Shown here: positions 27,514 to 35,152 of the stretch, piece by piece
Numbering within the stretch: the stretch's first letter is position 1
How the letters are laid out: every line of letters begins with the position of its first letter
Source: Rhodoblastus sp. 17X3
GTDB lineage: Bacteria; Pseudomonadota; Alphaproteobacteria; Rhizobiales; Beijerinckiaceae
Length of the DNA stretch: 64,000 nucleotides
Direction: 5' to 3'
NCBI RefSeq assembly: GCF_030056575.1
Contig: NZ_JASHHX010000019.1
Coordinates: 1-64,000 of the forward strand
Made by a program: the position numbers and the translations under genes
Notes under the pieces: generated by a model
Seen by the model: only the letters and a program-made list of their open reading frames with translations
Told to the model about the DNA's origin: nothing
The model's database searches: none

Positions 27514-28145
27514 CGGGAAATAGCGAACTTTCTTTGGCCCTATTGGACGTACGGCGCGCATACAGGCTCCTATGGTCTTACCAGCGGCGTATGCTCGATA
27601 TGATGTGCGTGATCGCGGACGCGTTCGAAGAACATGAGTTTTACGTCTGGGAGCCGTCGTATTTTGAACCGCCCTGCAAGCGCACTAGAGACCCGAGTAA
27701 GCACTGGGCTTGGGACATGTTGCCCATGGTCAACATGGCTTATCTTTGTTTACCTGAAGGGGCCGATCGGAACCACCCGAAAAAGGGACAATGGATGCTC
27801 GAAATCCTGCTAACATCGGATTCGGGATTCGAGCTATCCGAGACTGAAAATGAGCCGGATTCGAAAACTTTTGCCCCAGCTGAAAATGCAGAGTCGACGC
27901 TAACTTTGCTAGCGTGGCAATGCACCGCCGACACCGACCTTAATTGGCACGCCAAAATGTGGGCAGCCCATGATTACCCTGAGGGTGATGATGTTTTAAC
28001 TGATTTAGATGAGATGCCGTTTCGTGTCCTAAGTAAGACGTTTGAACTTTCGACGCTCGCGGATCGAAACGCCGTTCGAGCGGCCGTTGCTCAGTTTCAG
28101 GCATTGGTCGACGAAAAAATGGGGATCCAAACTTTCAGTGAGTGA
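27510..28145 (+). CDS. Hypothetical partner of the PD-(D/E)XK-like protein
   Basis: The 211-residue acidic protein starts with a helix LALLDVRRAYRLLWSYQRRM and contains YVWEPSYFEPPCKRT, the aromatic stretch WAWDMLPMVNMAYLCLP, and WMLEILLTSDSGFEL. There are no membrane segments and no motif I can assign. The four-base overlap with the nuclease-like gene says the products are made together and may form a complex, for example as an inhibitor, sensor or specificity subunit. The composition is also AT-richer than the surroundings. Confidence 0.7.
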   Translation: MTGNSELSLALLDVRRAYRLLWSYQRRMLDMMCVIADAFEEHEFYVWEPSYFEPPCKRTRDPSKHWAWDMLPMVNMAYLCLPEGADRNHPKKGQWMLEILLTSDSGFELSETENEPDSKTFAPAENAESTLTLLAWQCTADTDLNWHAKMWAAHDYPEGDDVLTDLDEMPFRVLSKTFELSTLADRNAVRAAVAQFQALVDEKMGIQTFSE

Positions 28146-28358
28146 TACTGGGTGCGGTACGCACAGACACAGTAACGGACCGCAGATAAAACGTCCGAAA
28201 TTGACGCAGCTGGGGCGTGTATATCCATTGCGCGGCGCGTTGTCGCGCTACGGTGAAGAAGCCATGACCTAAATCATCCTCCCTCTGCCTGCGACCCGAA
28301 ACGCGCGAGCGATGGCGCTTGCGCGGAATTCGGTCGTTTTGAGCCAGAGGAGGCCATC

Positions 28359-28664
28359 TTGCCTGAGATCACCATACGTTTGCACCCGGACCTCGCCGAA
28401 CAACTTCTGGCCGCGGGGCCGGAGGGCGGGCGATCTCTCTCGGCCCTGTGGCGCCAGGCCGGGAACGCAATCAGGTCGCATGGGCGGCATATCGCCTATG
28501 CGCCCGCAGTGCTCCCCGATGGATTGAATTGCGCCATGAGCGTCCATGTCGGACTTCGCGGCATGGTCATCGAGGTCGACCGCCCCGGAACGCTGATCCC
28601 GGGACGGGATGTGGTTCCGGACCGGCGCGAACCCATCAAACGCACGACGCCAAAACGGCGCTGA
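28359..28664 (+). CDS. Small hypothetical protein
   Basis: The 101-residue protein starts MPEITIRLHPDLAEQLLAAG and contains LSALWRQAGNAIRSHGRHI and VHVGLRGMVIEVDRPGTLIPG. TTG 28359 is favoured because GAGGAGG lies seven bases upstream. A perfect hairpin follows the stop. No function is recognised. The 213 bases before it hold no gene I can support. Confidence 0.55.
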   Translation: MPEITIRLHPDLAEQLLAAGPEGGRSLSALWRQAGNAIRSHGRHIAYAPAVLPDGLNCAMSVHVGLRGMVIEVDRPGTLIPGRDVVPDRREPIKRTTPKRR

Positions 28665-28667
28665 AAT

Positions 28668-28690
28668 TCGGGCGGGATTTTCCCGCCCGA
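28668..28690 (+). terminator. Hairpin after the small hypothetical gene
   Basis: TCGGGCGGG (28668-28676) and CCCGCCCGA (28682-28690) pair perfectly around ATTTT, four bases after the stop. No T-tract follows, so it may pause rather than fully terminate transcription. Confidence 0.6.
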
Positions 28691-28899
28691 CCCCTCTCCT
28701 TGGGAAATGGCGCCGCAAGCACCCTGATCGCTCCTCCCCGGAAAAACGACCTCCGCGGCAGAAAAAAATCCGACTCGATAGGAAGGGACGTCCGTTTCTG
28801 ACGGACCGCCCGCTTATTTCTTTTCGAGGCAAAGAGATGACGGCGCCCGCCATTCCGGGCCCGCTTCCGCTGCACCGACAAGACATCCGGAGACAGATC

Positions 28900-29106
28900 A
28901 TGGCCATCGGGAATGCCGTTCAGCGCAGTTCGTTCATCTATGTCTACGATGAAAAAGGCCATCAGATTGCGACCATTCCAGCCGGATCCGGACCGAAGGA
29001 TGGCCTGACCGGCTACACCTCCTCGACCGTCAATGTCCGGCGTGGGTCGTTCATCTACACCTATGACGCGAAAGGCAGGCAAATCGCCTCCACCCCGGCG
29101 CGTTGA
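28900..29106 (+). CDS. Small protein with two copies of a beta-strand motif
   Basis: The 68-residue protein carries an internal repeat: RSSFIYVYDEKGHQIATIPA near residues 9-28 and RGSFIYTYDAKGRQIASTPA near 48-67. The linker is GPKDGLTGYTSSTVNVR. Each unit resembles a two-strand hairpin, so the protein may be a small beta-sandwich. Similar two-repeat proteins of about 70 residues occur in proteobacterial accessory DNA, from memory. ATG 28900 follows GGAGACAGATC. It lies just before an ADP-ribosylglycohydrolase gene. No activity is known to me. Confidence 0.7.
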   Translation: MAIGNAVQRSSFIYVYDEKGHQIATIPAGSGPKDGLTGYTSSTVNVRRGSFIYTYDAKGRQIASTPAR

Positions 29107-29150
29107 GGCGTCGGCCTCGCTTTTCCCCGTTCCAAATCGAGAGACCAAAA

Positions 29151-30104
29151 TTGTCCGATTGCCCATCGCAAAATTGCGTCGATGAAACCACGCAAGACCG
29201 CGCCTTCGGCGCCTTGGTGGGGCTGGCCGTCGGCGACGCCCTCGGCACGACGCTGGAATTCAGCAAACGTGACACTCAATCGCCCGTCGTCGACATCGTC
29301 GGTGGCGGCCCGTTCCGCCTCAGGCCCGGCGAATGGACCGACGACACCAGCATGGCGCTATGCCTCGCGGATTCCCTGGTCGCGAACAACGGCCTCAGCG
29401 AACGCGACTTGCTGGGTCGTTTCCTGCGCTGGTGGGAACTGGGGGAGAACAGCGTCAATGGCCGCTGTTTCGACATCGGCAATACGACGCGGCAGGCGCT
29501 CGCTTTCTTCAAGCGCCACGGGCGATGGGTTGGCCAGGGACCCGATGACAAATATCAGGCGGGCAATGGTTCGCTGATGCGATTGGCGCCGGCGGCGATC
29601 TTCGCCACGGGCGTTCTAGAAATGGCGAAGGAACTGGCGGAGCGCCAGAGCCTGACGACGCATGGATCCTCCCTTGCGGCGGAAGCCTGTGCGCTCTTCG
29701 CGCAGATGCTGGTGGAGGCGATTGACGGACAAACCAAGGACGAGGTTTTGCGGCAGCGCGCCGTCAACCACAGAGACCTTGCCGACGTCGCCGCAGGCGA
29801 GTGGCGTGAAAAGGCGCGTCACGAAATTTCTTCGTCGGGCTATGTCGTCGACACTCTCGAAGCCGCGCTTTGGAGCGTCGGCCGAACCGATAATTTCGCC
29901 GACGCCCTCATCCTCGCCGTCAATCTCGGTGGCGACGCCGACACGGTGGGAGCGGTGACCGGCCAGATCGCCGGCGCGATCTATGGGCGAAGCGGCATCC
30001 CGTCGCACTGGTTGAAGGCCTTGGCATGGCGGGATCGGATCGAGCAGCGGGCGATCGACCTGCTCCGCTCGGGCTTAGGCGCTCGCAGCAACGTCACCGC
30101 TTGA
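29151..30104 (+). CDS. ADP-ribosylglycohydrolase family protein
   Basis: The 317-residue protein has the DraG/ARH metal-binding signatures: GLAVGDALGTTLEF near the N-terminus, WTDDTSMALCLADSL, QAGNGSLMRLAPAAI, and NLGGDADTVGAVTGQIAGAIYG near the C-terminus. The paired Asp residues in WTDDTS and GGDADT bind the two magnesium ions. These enzymes remove ADP-ribose from proteins or nucleic acids. In an island it could be an immunity enzyme or a defence effector; no ADP-ribosyltransferase is visible nearby. TTG 29151 with GAGAG upstream is preferred; TTG 29103 is also open. Confidence 0.88.
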   Translation: MSDCPSQNCVDETTQDRAFGALVGLAVGDALGTTLEFSKRDTQSPVVDIVGGGPFRLRPGEWTDDTSMALCLADSLVANNGLSERDLLGRFLRWWELGENSVNGRCFDIGNTTRQALAFFKRHGRWVGQGPDDKYQAGNGSLMRLAPAAIFATGVLEMAKELAERQSLTTHGSSLAAEACALFAQMLVEAIDGQTKDEVLRQRAVNHRDLADVAAGEWREKARHEISSSGYVVDTLEAALWSVGRTDNFADALILAVNLGGDADTVGAVTGQIAGAIYGRSGIPSHWLKALAWRDRIEQRAIDLLRSGLGARSNVTA

Positions 30105-30200
30105 GCGGACGCAGAGGCTTTTATCGACGATTCCTTCACCTTGGCAGTTTAACCTCGTGCTGCATATTGGCTCGAGGTCATTTTCAGAAGGCCATTTTCT

Positions 30201-31469
30201 TTGAATTCTGCTGATAGGCATGTGTTTCAAGCTCGGATTCATCGCGGAGCGGACCAGATCGGGGGAACCTGCGTCGAGCTGTCCTGCGATGGCGCGCGCA
30301 TTCTGCTGGAACTTGGAAAGCCGCTGGACGCGGAGGAAAGCGATCCTTCTCTACTCCCTGCCGTGAACGGCCTGCGCGGGTCGCCGGATGCGGGTCTGCT
30401 AGCGATCGTGATTTCGCATGGACACATCGATCACTGGGGCCTGACGCCGCTGATCGATGGGCAGATCAAGCTGGCGATGGGCGCGGCGACCCAGCGCATT
30501 TTGAAGGCTGCGGCGCCATTCGTGCCCAACGGATTTGCGCCAGAAAATGTCTTGCCTCTGGCAAACCGTCACGAACTGCAGATCGGGCCGTTCAAGATCA
30601 CACCCTATCTCGTCGATCATTCGGCTTACGACGCCTATGCTATGGTCATCGACGCCGGGGGCCGCCGGCTGTTTTATTCCGGGGACATTCGCGGCCATGG
30701 CCGCAAGAGCAAATTGTTCGACGCGCTGGCACACCACCCGCCCAGAAGCATTGATACGATGCTGATGGAGGGATCGAGCCTCGGGCGGCTCGATGCGGAG
30801 GCACGTTTTCCGACGGAAGCCGAAGTCGAAGAGCGTTTCGTCGACGAGCTTTCGGTGCCCGGCTTCGTTATCGTCTCTGCTTCGGCCCAGAATATCGACC
30901 GGATCGTCAGCCTTTACCGCGCCTGCAAACGGACCGGTCGCACCCTTGTGCTCGATCTCTATGCCATGGAAATTTTGCGTTCGACCGAAAACCAGCATCT
31001 GCCGCAGGCAGGCTGGTCCAATCTCGCTGTCTATGTGCCCGAATATCAGCGCCGCCAGATCGTCCGCTCAAAACAGTTCGATTTGCTCGATCCATACAAG
31101 ACCTCACGGATTTTTCGCGACAAACTCACGAAGCTCGGCCCAAAGGCGGTGATGCTGTTTCGGCCCGCAATGTGGGACGATGTCGAGAAGGCGGGCTTAT
31201 GGTCGGGCGCTCGTGCAGTTTGGTCACAATGGAGTGGCTATCTCAAGGATGGCGCCGGCGCGAAACTCAAATCGGATTGGGCGGCGCGAAACGTGCCCAT
31301 GACGATCATTCATACGTCAGGTCACGCCGATATCGCGGATCTCAGGCGGCTGGCCGAAGCGATCGCTCCGAAGCGGCTGGTGCCGATCCACACGTTCGAG
31401 GGCGACCGTTTCCCGGAGTATTTTTCCAATGTTGTTCGCCGCAAGGACGGCGAGTGGTGGGGGGTTTGA
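30201..31469 (+). CDS. MBL-fold metallohydrolase, RNase J-like
   Basis: The 422-residue protein has a metallo-beta-lactamase core: the signature SHGHIDHWG near residues 71-79, LVDHSAYDAYAMVI, and GRRLFYSGDIRGHG with the bridging Asp. A C-terminal TIIHTSGHADIADL and LVPIHTFEGDRFPEYF resemble motifs B and C of beta-CASP or RNase J enzymes, which cut RNA. ATP is not needed. TTG 30201 follows AGAAGG by nine bases; GTG 30222 is an alternative. The next gene starts one base after the stop, so the two are coupled. Confidence 0.87.
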   Translation: MNSADRHVFQARIHRGADQIGGTCVELSCDGARILLELGKPLDAEESDPSLLPAVNGLRGSPDAGLLAIVISHGHIDHWGLTPLIDGQIKLAMGAATQRILKAAAPFVPNGFAPENVLPLANRHELQIGPFKITPYLVDHSAYDAYAMVIDAGGRRLFYSGDIRGHGRKSKLFDALAHHPPRSIDTMLMEGSSLGRLDAEARFPTEAEVEERFVDELSVPGFVIVSASAQNIDRIVSLYRACKRTGRTLVLDLYAMEILRSTENQHLPQAGWSNLAVYVPEYQRRQIVRSKQFDLLDPYKTSRIFRDKLTKLGPKAVMLFRPAMWDDVEKAGLWSGARAVWSQWSGYLKDGAGAKLKSDWAARNVPMTIIHTSGHADIADLRRLAEAIAPKRLVPIHTFEGDRFPEYFSNVVRRKDGEWWGV

Positions 31470-31470
31470 T

Positions 31471-32493
31471 ATGGCACTATTTGTCCGCTCGGTTGACCCA
31501 AAGGCTATGCAGAGCCTGCGCGCTCTCGCACAGGCGCCCAGAGACAATTGGTGGAAACAATTGTTGGCGGAATGGCGACCGAGCGGCCAGGGACTAGGTC
31601 TTCGATTGGCGATTCGTGAAAACACGATCGACTTTTATTGTGATGGCTGGCGCGTTGCTCACGTCGGCTTCAGCCACGCGCAACGCGACCAACTTCCAAC
31701 GCCGTACATGTCCACGCATGTCAAATATCTAGACCGCGCCAACGAATTGAACAAGGTCGTCAAGTTCAACGCTCCCGGCGACGACGCCATTCTTACTCAT
31801 GATGGCAAGATATTTTCGATCGGCGAGATCATCAAAAATATCCGGGCGCGCATGGCGGATATTCGCGCAGGCAAATATGCACGCAAGGGCCTTGAGAAGG
31901 AGGGAGTCGATCGGGTCGTCGGCAAAAACGCGACGGCGATCGATCTGGAAATAGGGATGTCCATCGACCTGTCCATTGCTCAGCAATACCCGAAAAAGGA
32001 TGGAACGCCGTCGGGTGCGCCGCGGATCGATATCGTCTCGCTGGAACGCAGCCCGCTCGGCGCCAATCTTGTGTTTTGGGAGGCCAAGACACTTGACGAT
32101 CCTCGCCTGCGCGCTGCCGACGCGGTCATTAGCGAGGTCATCACTCAAATGGAAATTTACGGAAAATATCTAGAGAACGACGAGCGGCGTGAGGCTATCG
32201 AAGCGGCCTATGGGGAGACGTGCAAAAAGCTGGTCGAATTGAACGAAATGCGCCCGCACCATGAGCCTCTCGACCAGATTGTCGTCGATGTCGCTGCAGG
32301 GAGAATCAACCCAAAGGTCGACCTGAATCCGCGCTTGATCATATTCGGCCAGAAGAACAATAAGAGCGCCTTCGACGACACGTATTGGAAGCCACACGCG
32401 ACCAAAATCGTCGCAAAGGGCATTTGGGCGACTTATGAGGTTCGTCCCGACGAAATCGACCTGGCCGCCGAGCCCCGGCCAATCTACGGCTAA
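31471..32493 (+). CDS. PD-(D/E)XK nuclease-like protein
   Basis: The 340-residue protein has a likely PD-(D/E)XK core in its second half: PRIDIVSLER near residues 183-192 with the Asp, and LVFWEAKTLDD near 199-209 with E-A-K. Upstream is a charged helical region (IGEIIKNIRARMADIRAGKY). Downstream are ISEVITQMEIYGKYL and a C-terminal strand LNPRLIIFGQKN. Its start is one base after the MBL gene's stop with TGGGGGG upstream, so the two proteins are made together. It may act on DNA or RNA; the target is unknown. Confidence 0.75.
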   Translation: MALFVRSVDPKAMQSLRALAQAPRDNWWKQLLAEWRPSGQGLGLRLAIRENTIDFYCDGWRVAHVGFSHAQRDQLPTPYMSTHVKYLDRANELNKVVKFNAPGDDAILTHDGKIFSIGEIIKNIRARMADIRAGKYARKGLEKEGVDRVVGKNATAIDLEIGMSIDLSIAQQYPKKDGTPSGAPRIDIVSLERSPLGANLVFWEAKTLDDPRLRAADAVISEVITQMEIYGKYLENDERREAIEAAYGETCKKLVELNEMRPHHEPLDQIVVDVAAGRINPKVDLNPRLIIFGQKNNKSAFDDTYWKPHATKIVAKGIWATYEVRPDEIDLAAEPRPIYG

Positions 32494-32626
32494 ACGCCTA
32501 GCGCATTCAGAATAAGTCGTTTTTTATTGGCGAAGCGTCCGACCTTGATGGTCGCCGCCACCGAGCTGACTCGGATGCGCTAGCTCACGCGCAGCTTTGG
32601 AAACTTGTTATGAAAGGTGGGGCCGA

Positions 32627-33562
32627 GTGAACGCGAAGGCTTACGACATTATCGGCGATGTGCATGGGCAGGCCGAAAAGCTCGTCGGCCTGTTGCGAAA
32701 GCTAGATTATGCCGAGAGCGGCGGCGTCTGGCGTCATCCTGAGCGAACGGCGATCTTCGTCGGTGACCTCATCGATCGAGGCCCGCACCAGGTGGCGACG
32801 GTCGAGATCGCGCGGCGAATGGTCGACGGCGGCGCTGGTTACTGCATCATGGGCAACCATGAATTCAATGCGATCGCATGGGCGACGCCCGATCCGGAGG
32901 CTCCTGGAGAATATCTCCGTCGGCACGGCAAGCCGAACAACTACAATCAGCACAAGGCCTTTCTGGCCGAGGTCGAAAACACGCCGCTTCACGGCGAGCT
33001 GATATCCTGGTTCCGAACATTGCCACTGTGGCTCGATTTCGGCGACTTGCGCGTTATCCACGCCTGTTGGAACGACGGCTGCGTTGCCCAACTCGATACA
33101 GCACTCGGGCCGGAAGCCCTCCTGACTGACGAGATGCTCGTCGTCGCCAACCGAAAGGGCCATTGGGCTTACAATGCGGTCGAAACGCTGTGCAAGGGGC
33201 TTGAGATCGACCTGCCTGATGGAGCCTCCTTTCAGGACAAGGACGGCCATATCCGACATTCGGCGCGCATCAAATGGTGGAACAAGGATTTTGCATCACT
33301 GCGCCATTCCGCGATCGCGCCGAAAAGCGTTCTGGACGAAATGCCCGACATTTCTCTCGACCGCGGGGAAATGCTCAAACCCTATACCGGCCCGCCTGTC
33401 TTTTTCGGCCATTATTGGCTCAAGGGTTCACGGCAGGTCAGGTCGGAGCAATGCGCTTGCGTGGATTACAGCGCGGGTGCTGGCGGACCGCTCGTCGCCT
33501 ATCGCTGGAAGGGGGAGTCCAGATTGCGGAACGAAGGCTTCGTGGCCTTTCCAGCCGATTGA
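32627..33562 (+). CDS. Metallophosphoesterase (PPP-type phosphatase fold)
   Basis: The 311-residue protein has all the metallophosphoesterase motifs: GDVHG near residues 9-13, GDLIDRGP near 45-52, GNHEF near 75-79, and GHYW near the C-terminus with a metal-binding His. The insert LIDRGPHQVATVEIARR is like ApaH or PrpE bacterial phosphatases. Possible substrates are dinucleoside polyphosphates, phosphoproteins or cyclic nucleotides. GTG 32627 is chosen from GGTGGGG upstream and the family start (AYDIIGDVHGQ). It lies 133 bases after the nuclease-like gene and 69 before the HEPN gene. Confidence 0.88.
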   Translation: MNAKAYDIIGDVHGQAEKLVGLLRKLDYAESGGVWRHPERTAIFVGDLIDRGPHQVATVEIARRMVDGGAGYCIMGNHEFNAIAWATPDPEAPGEYLRRHGKPNNYNQHKAFLAEVENTPLHGELISWFRTLPLWLDFGDLRVIHACWNDGCVAQLDTALGPEALLTDEMLVVANRKGHWAYNAVETLCKGLEIDLPDGASFQDKDGHIRHSARIKWWNKDFASLRHSAIAPKSVLDEMPDISLDRGEMLKPYTGPPVFFGHYWLKGSRQVRSEQCACVDYSAGAGGPLVAYRWKGESRLRNEGFVAFPAD

Positions 33563-33631
33563 TCTCGGACCTTTCCTTCGCCAAAATGGGCCTCGTATTG
33601 CGATAATTGGTTTCAAGACGAGAGCCGTTGG

Positions 33632-34312
33632 ATGACGCAGGCGACCACCACGAATGCACCGGTTCTCGACGCCGCGTCATTGAAAACCAAACAGCGGGCG
33701 CTTCGAGAGGGGTTCAAGCCTGCGTTGGCTCTGCGCGTCCACCGCGCCATCAGCTGGCTGGGCCGAGCAGAGGCCGCGGAAGACGATCACGATTTGCGAT
33801 TCATCCTCCTCTGGGTCGGGTTCAACGCGGCCTATGCCCGCGATATCGGTCTGGAAACAGCGGGCGAGCGCGAAAGATTTGCGGCGTTCTTCAACAGGCT
33901 GGTGAAATTCGACAAGACCAATCGGATCTACAACGGCATCTGGAAGCGGTTCCCCCACGAGATTCGGCTGCTGCTCGACAATCGCTATGTCTTCGCGCCG
34001 TTCTGGGCGCATCATAACGGTTACGTCGGCTTCGATGATTGGGAGGCGCGCCTCAGCCGGAGCAAGCAGGCCATCGGCGCGGCAATGGCGCGGCAGGACA
34101 CGCCGACGATCCTGTCCATTCTGTTCGATCGGCTTTATGTGCTGCGCAACCAGTTGGTGCATGGCGGCGCGACCTGGAGCAGCTCCGTGAATCGTCATCA
34201 AGTCAATGACGGCTCCGCCGTGCTGAGCTGGCTGCTACCGATATTCATTGATCTGCTCATGGACAATCCCGACTATGAATGGGGCAAACCGTTTTATCCG
34301 GTCGTCGAGTAA
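33632..34312 (+). CDS. HEPN-domain protein
   Basis: The 226-residue helical protein carries RNQLVHGG near residues 172-179, the R-x4-H motif of HEPN proteins. The neighbouring LFDRLYVLRNQLVHGGATWS is typical of HEPN-like families with an Apea-type C-terminus. The N-terminal half contains RVHRAISWLGRAE and FILLWVGFNAAYAR. HEPN proteins are often RNases that cut tRNA or other RNA in toxin-antitoxin and abortive-infection systems, but some are inactive scaffolds. It ends a run of same-strand genes. Confidence 0.78.
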   Translation: MTQATTTNAPVLDAASLKTKQRALREGFKPALALRVHRAISWLGRAEAAEDDHDLRFILLWVGFNAAYARDIGLETAGERERFAAFFNRLVKFDKTNRIYNGIWKRFPHEIRLLLDNRYVFAPFWAHHNGYVGFDDWEARLSRSKQAIGAAMARQDTPTILSILFDRLYVLRNQLVHGGATWSSSVNRHQVNDGSAVLSWLLPIFIDLLMDNPDYEWGKPFYPVVE

Positions 34313-34335
34313 TGTTGTTGGAATGGGACCGATGG

Positions 34336-34764
34336 TCATAGGCCGGCATCACGGTCTCGAGGTTCGTCCATGCAATCGCGCTTCTCAGCACAGGGATCGC
34401 AAAGAGTCTTGACCCACCTGGCCGGTCGGAGACGTCCCTTGTTGCCGCACCTCTCGCAGATCTTCGCGCTTAACGCACCCGCAAAACCGATCATCGCCCG
34501 CGCCTCATCCGATGCAGGATCTGCATAGAAACGCAGCGTTCCGAACTTCTGTTTGACCTGCCGCGCGCGAAGCCGCTGAACCTCGCCGCCGCTTTCGGTA
34601 TGATCGAGCGCCACCAGTTGAGAACATAAGGTATCCAGAAGATCGAACCAACCGTCGCCGCAATCGAACCCGAACGCCATGGCCGACTGGCTCGGGTCGG
34701 CTCCGTAATCGACGAAAAGCGTGGGATATTTATCGACGAGCTGCCGTTCCAATTCCGGGCTCAT
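34336..34764 (-). CDS. Hypothetical protein with C-terminal zinc-binding cysteines
   Basis: The 142-residue protein contains AFGFDCGDGWFDLLDTLCSQ and VKQKFGTLRFYAD. It ends with a four-cysteine set, ICERCGNKGRLR and KTLCDPCAEK, fit to bind zinc. The family is, from memory, common on phages and mobile elements, with no defined function. ATG 34764 is chosen; the frame is open upstream into the IS remnant. It is convergent with the HEPN gene. Confidence 0.75.
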   Translation of the reverse strand: MSPELERQLVDKYPTLFVDYGADPSQSAMAFGFDCGDGWFDLLDTLCSQLVALDHTESGGEVQRLRARQVKQKFGTLRFYADPASDEARAMIGFAGALSAKICERCGNKGRLRPARWVKTLCDPCAEKRDCMDEPRDRDAGL

Positions 34765-35027
34765 GATGAAGCGCCATTGACGTGGGGTGCACCCCGTTTG
34801 GCCGGACGCATGGCGGGCCGGGGTAAGCACTCGGGCGGATGAACCTCTTCAAGTTGCCGTAGGCGCTTCATCTCGGACGGCATGAGGCCGGAGTACTTCT
34901 TGCGCCAGTGGTAGAACGTCGCGTCACTGATGTTGAACTTTCGGCAGACCTCGGCGACCGGAACGCCGTCCTCCACCTGCTTAAAAACAAAAGCAATTTT
35001 CGCCTCCGAAGACTTCGGCGCCTTCAT
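34761..35027 (-). pseudogene. Truncated IS3-family transposase OrfA
   Basis: The frame begins MKAPKSSEAKIAFVFKQVED and continues VPVAEVCRKFNISDATFYHW, the HTH of IS3-family OrfA proteins. The match runs to RLRQLEE near residue 61 and then stops; the remaining residues are unrelated. No OrfB with a DDE catalytic core follows. It is therefore the left piece of a lost insertion sequence, fused to the DNA next to the zinc-protein gene. The IS end probably lies shortly right of 35027. Confidence 0.85.
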
Positions 35028-35152
35028 GGAACTCTCCTCTCTCCCGAACAGGGATCATGATTGGAAAATTCTTGTTCCGTTTGGCCGAATTTGCCGGGAG
35101 CACGTCATCTCCTCATGGCTTCGCCACAACTGCGCGCACTGGGGCCGGTGAA

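Noticed and set aside
34761-35152. Complete insertion sequence
   Set aside because: Only the start of OrfA is present, with no OrfB or clear pair of terminal inverted repeats.
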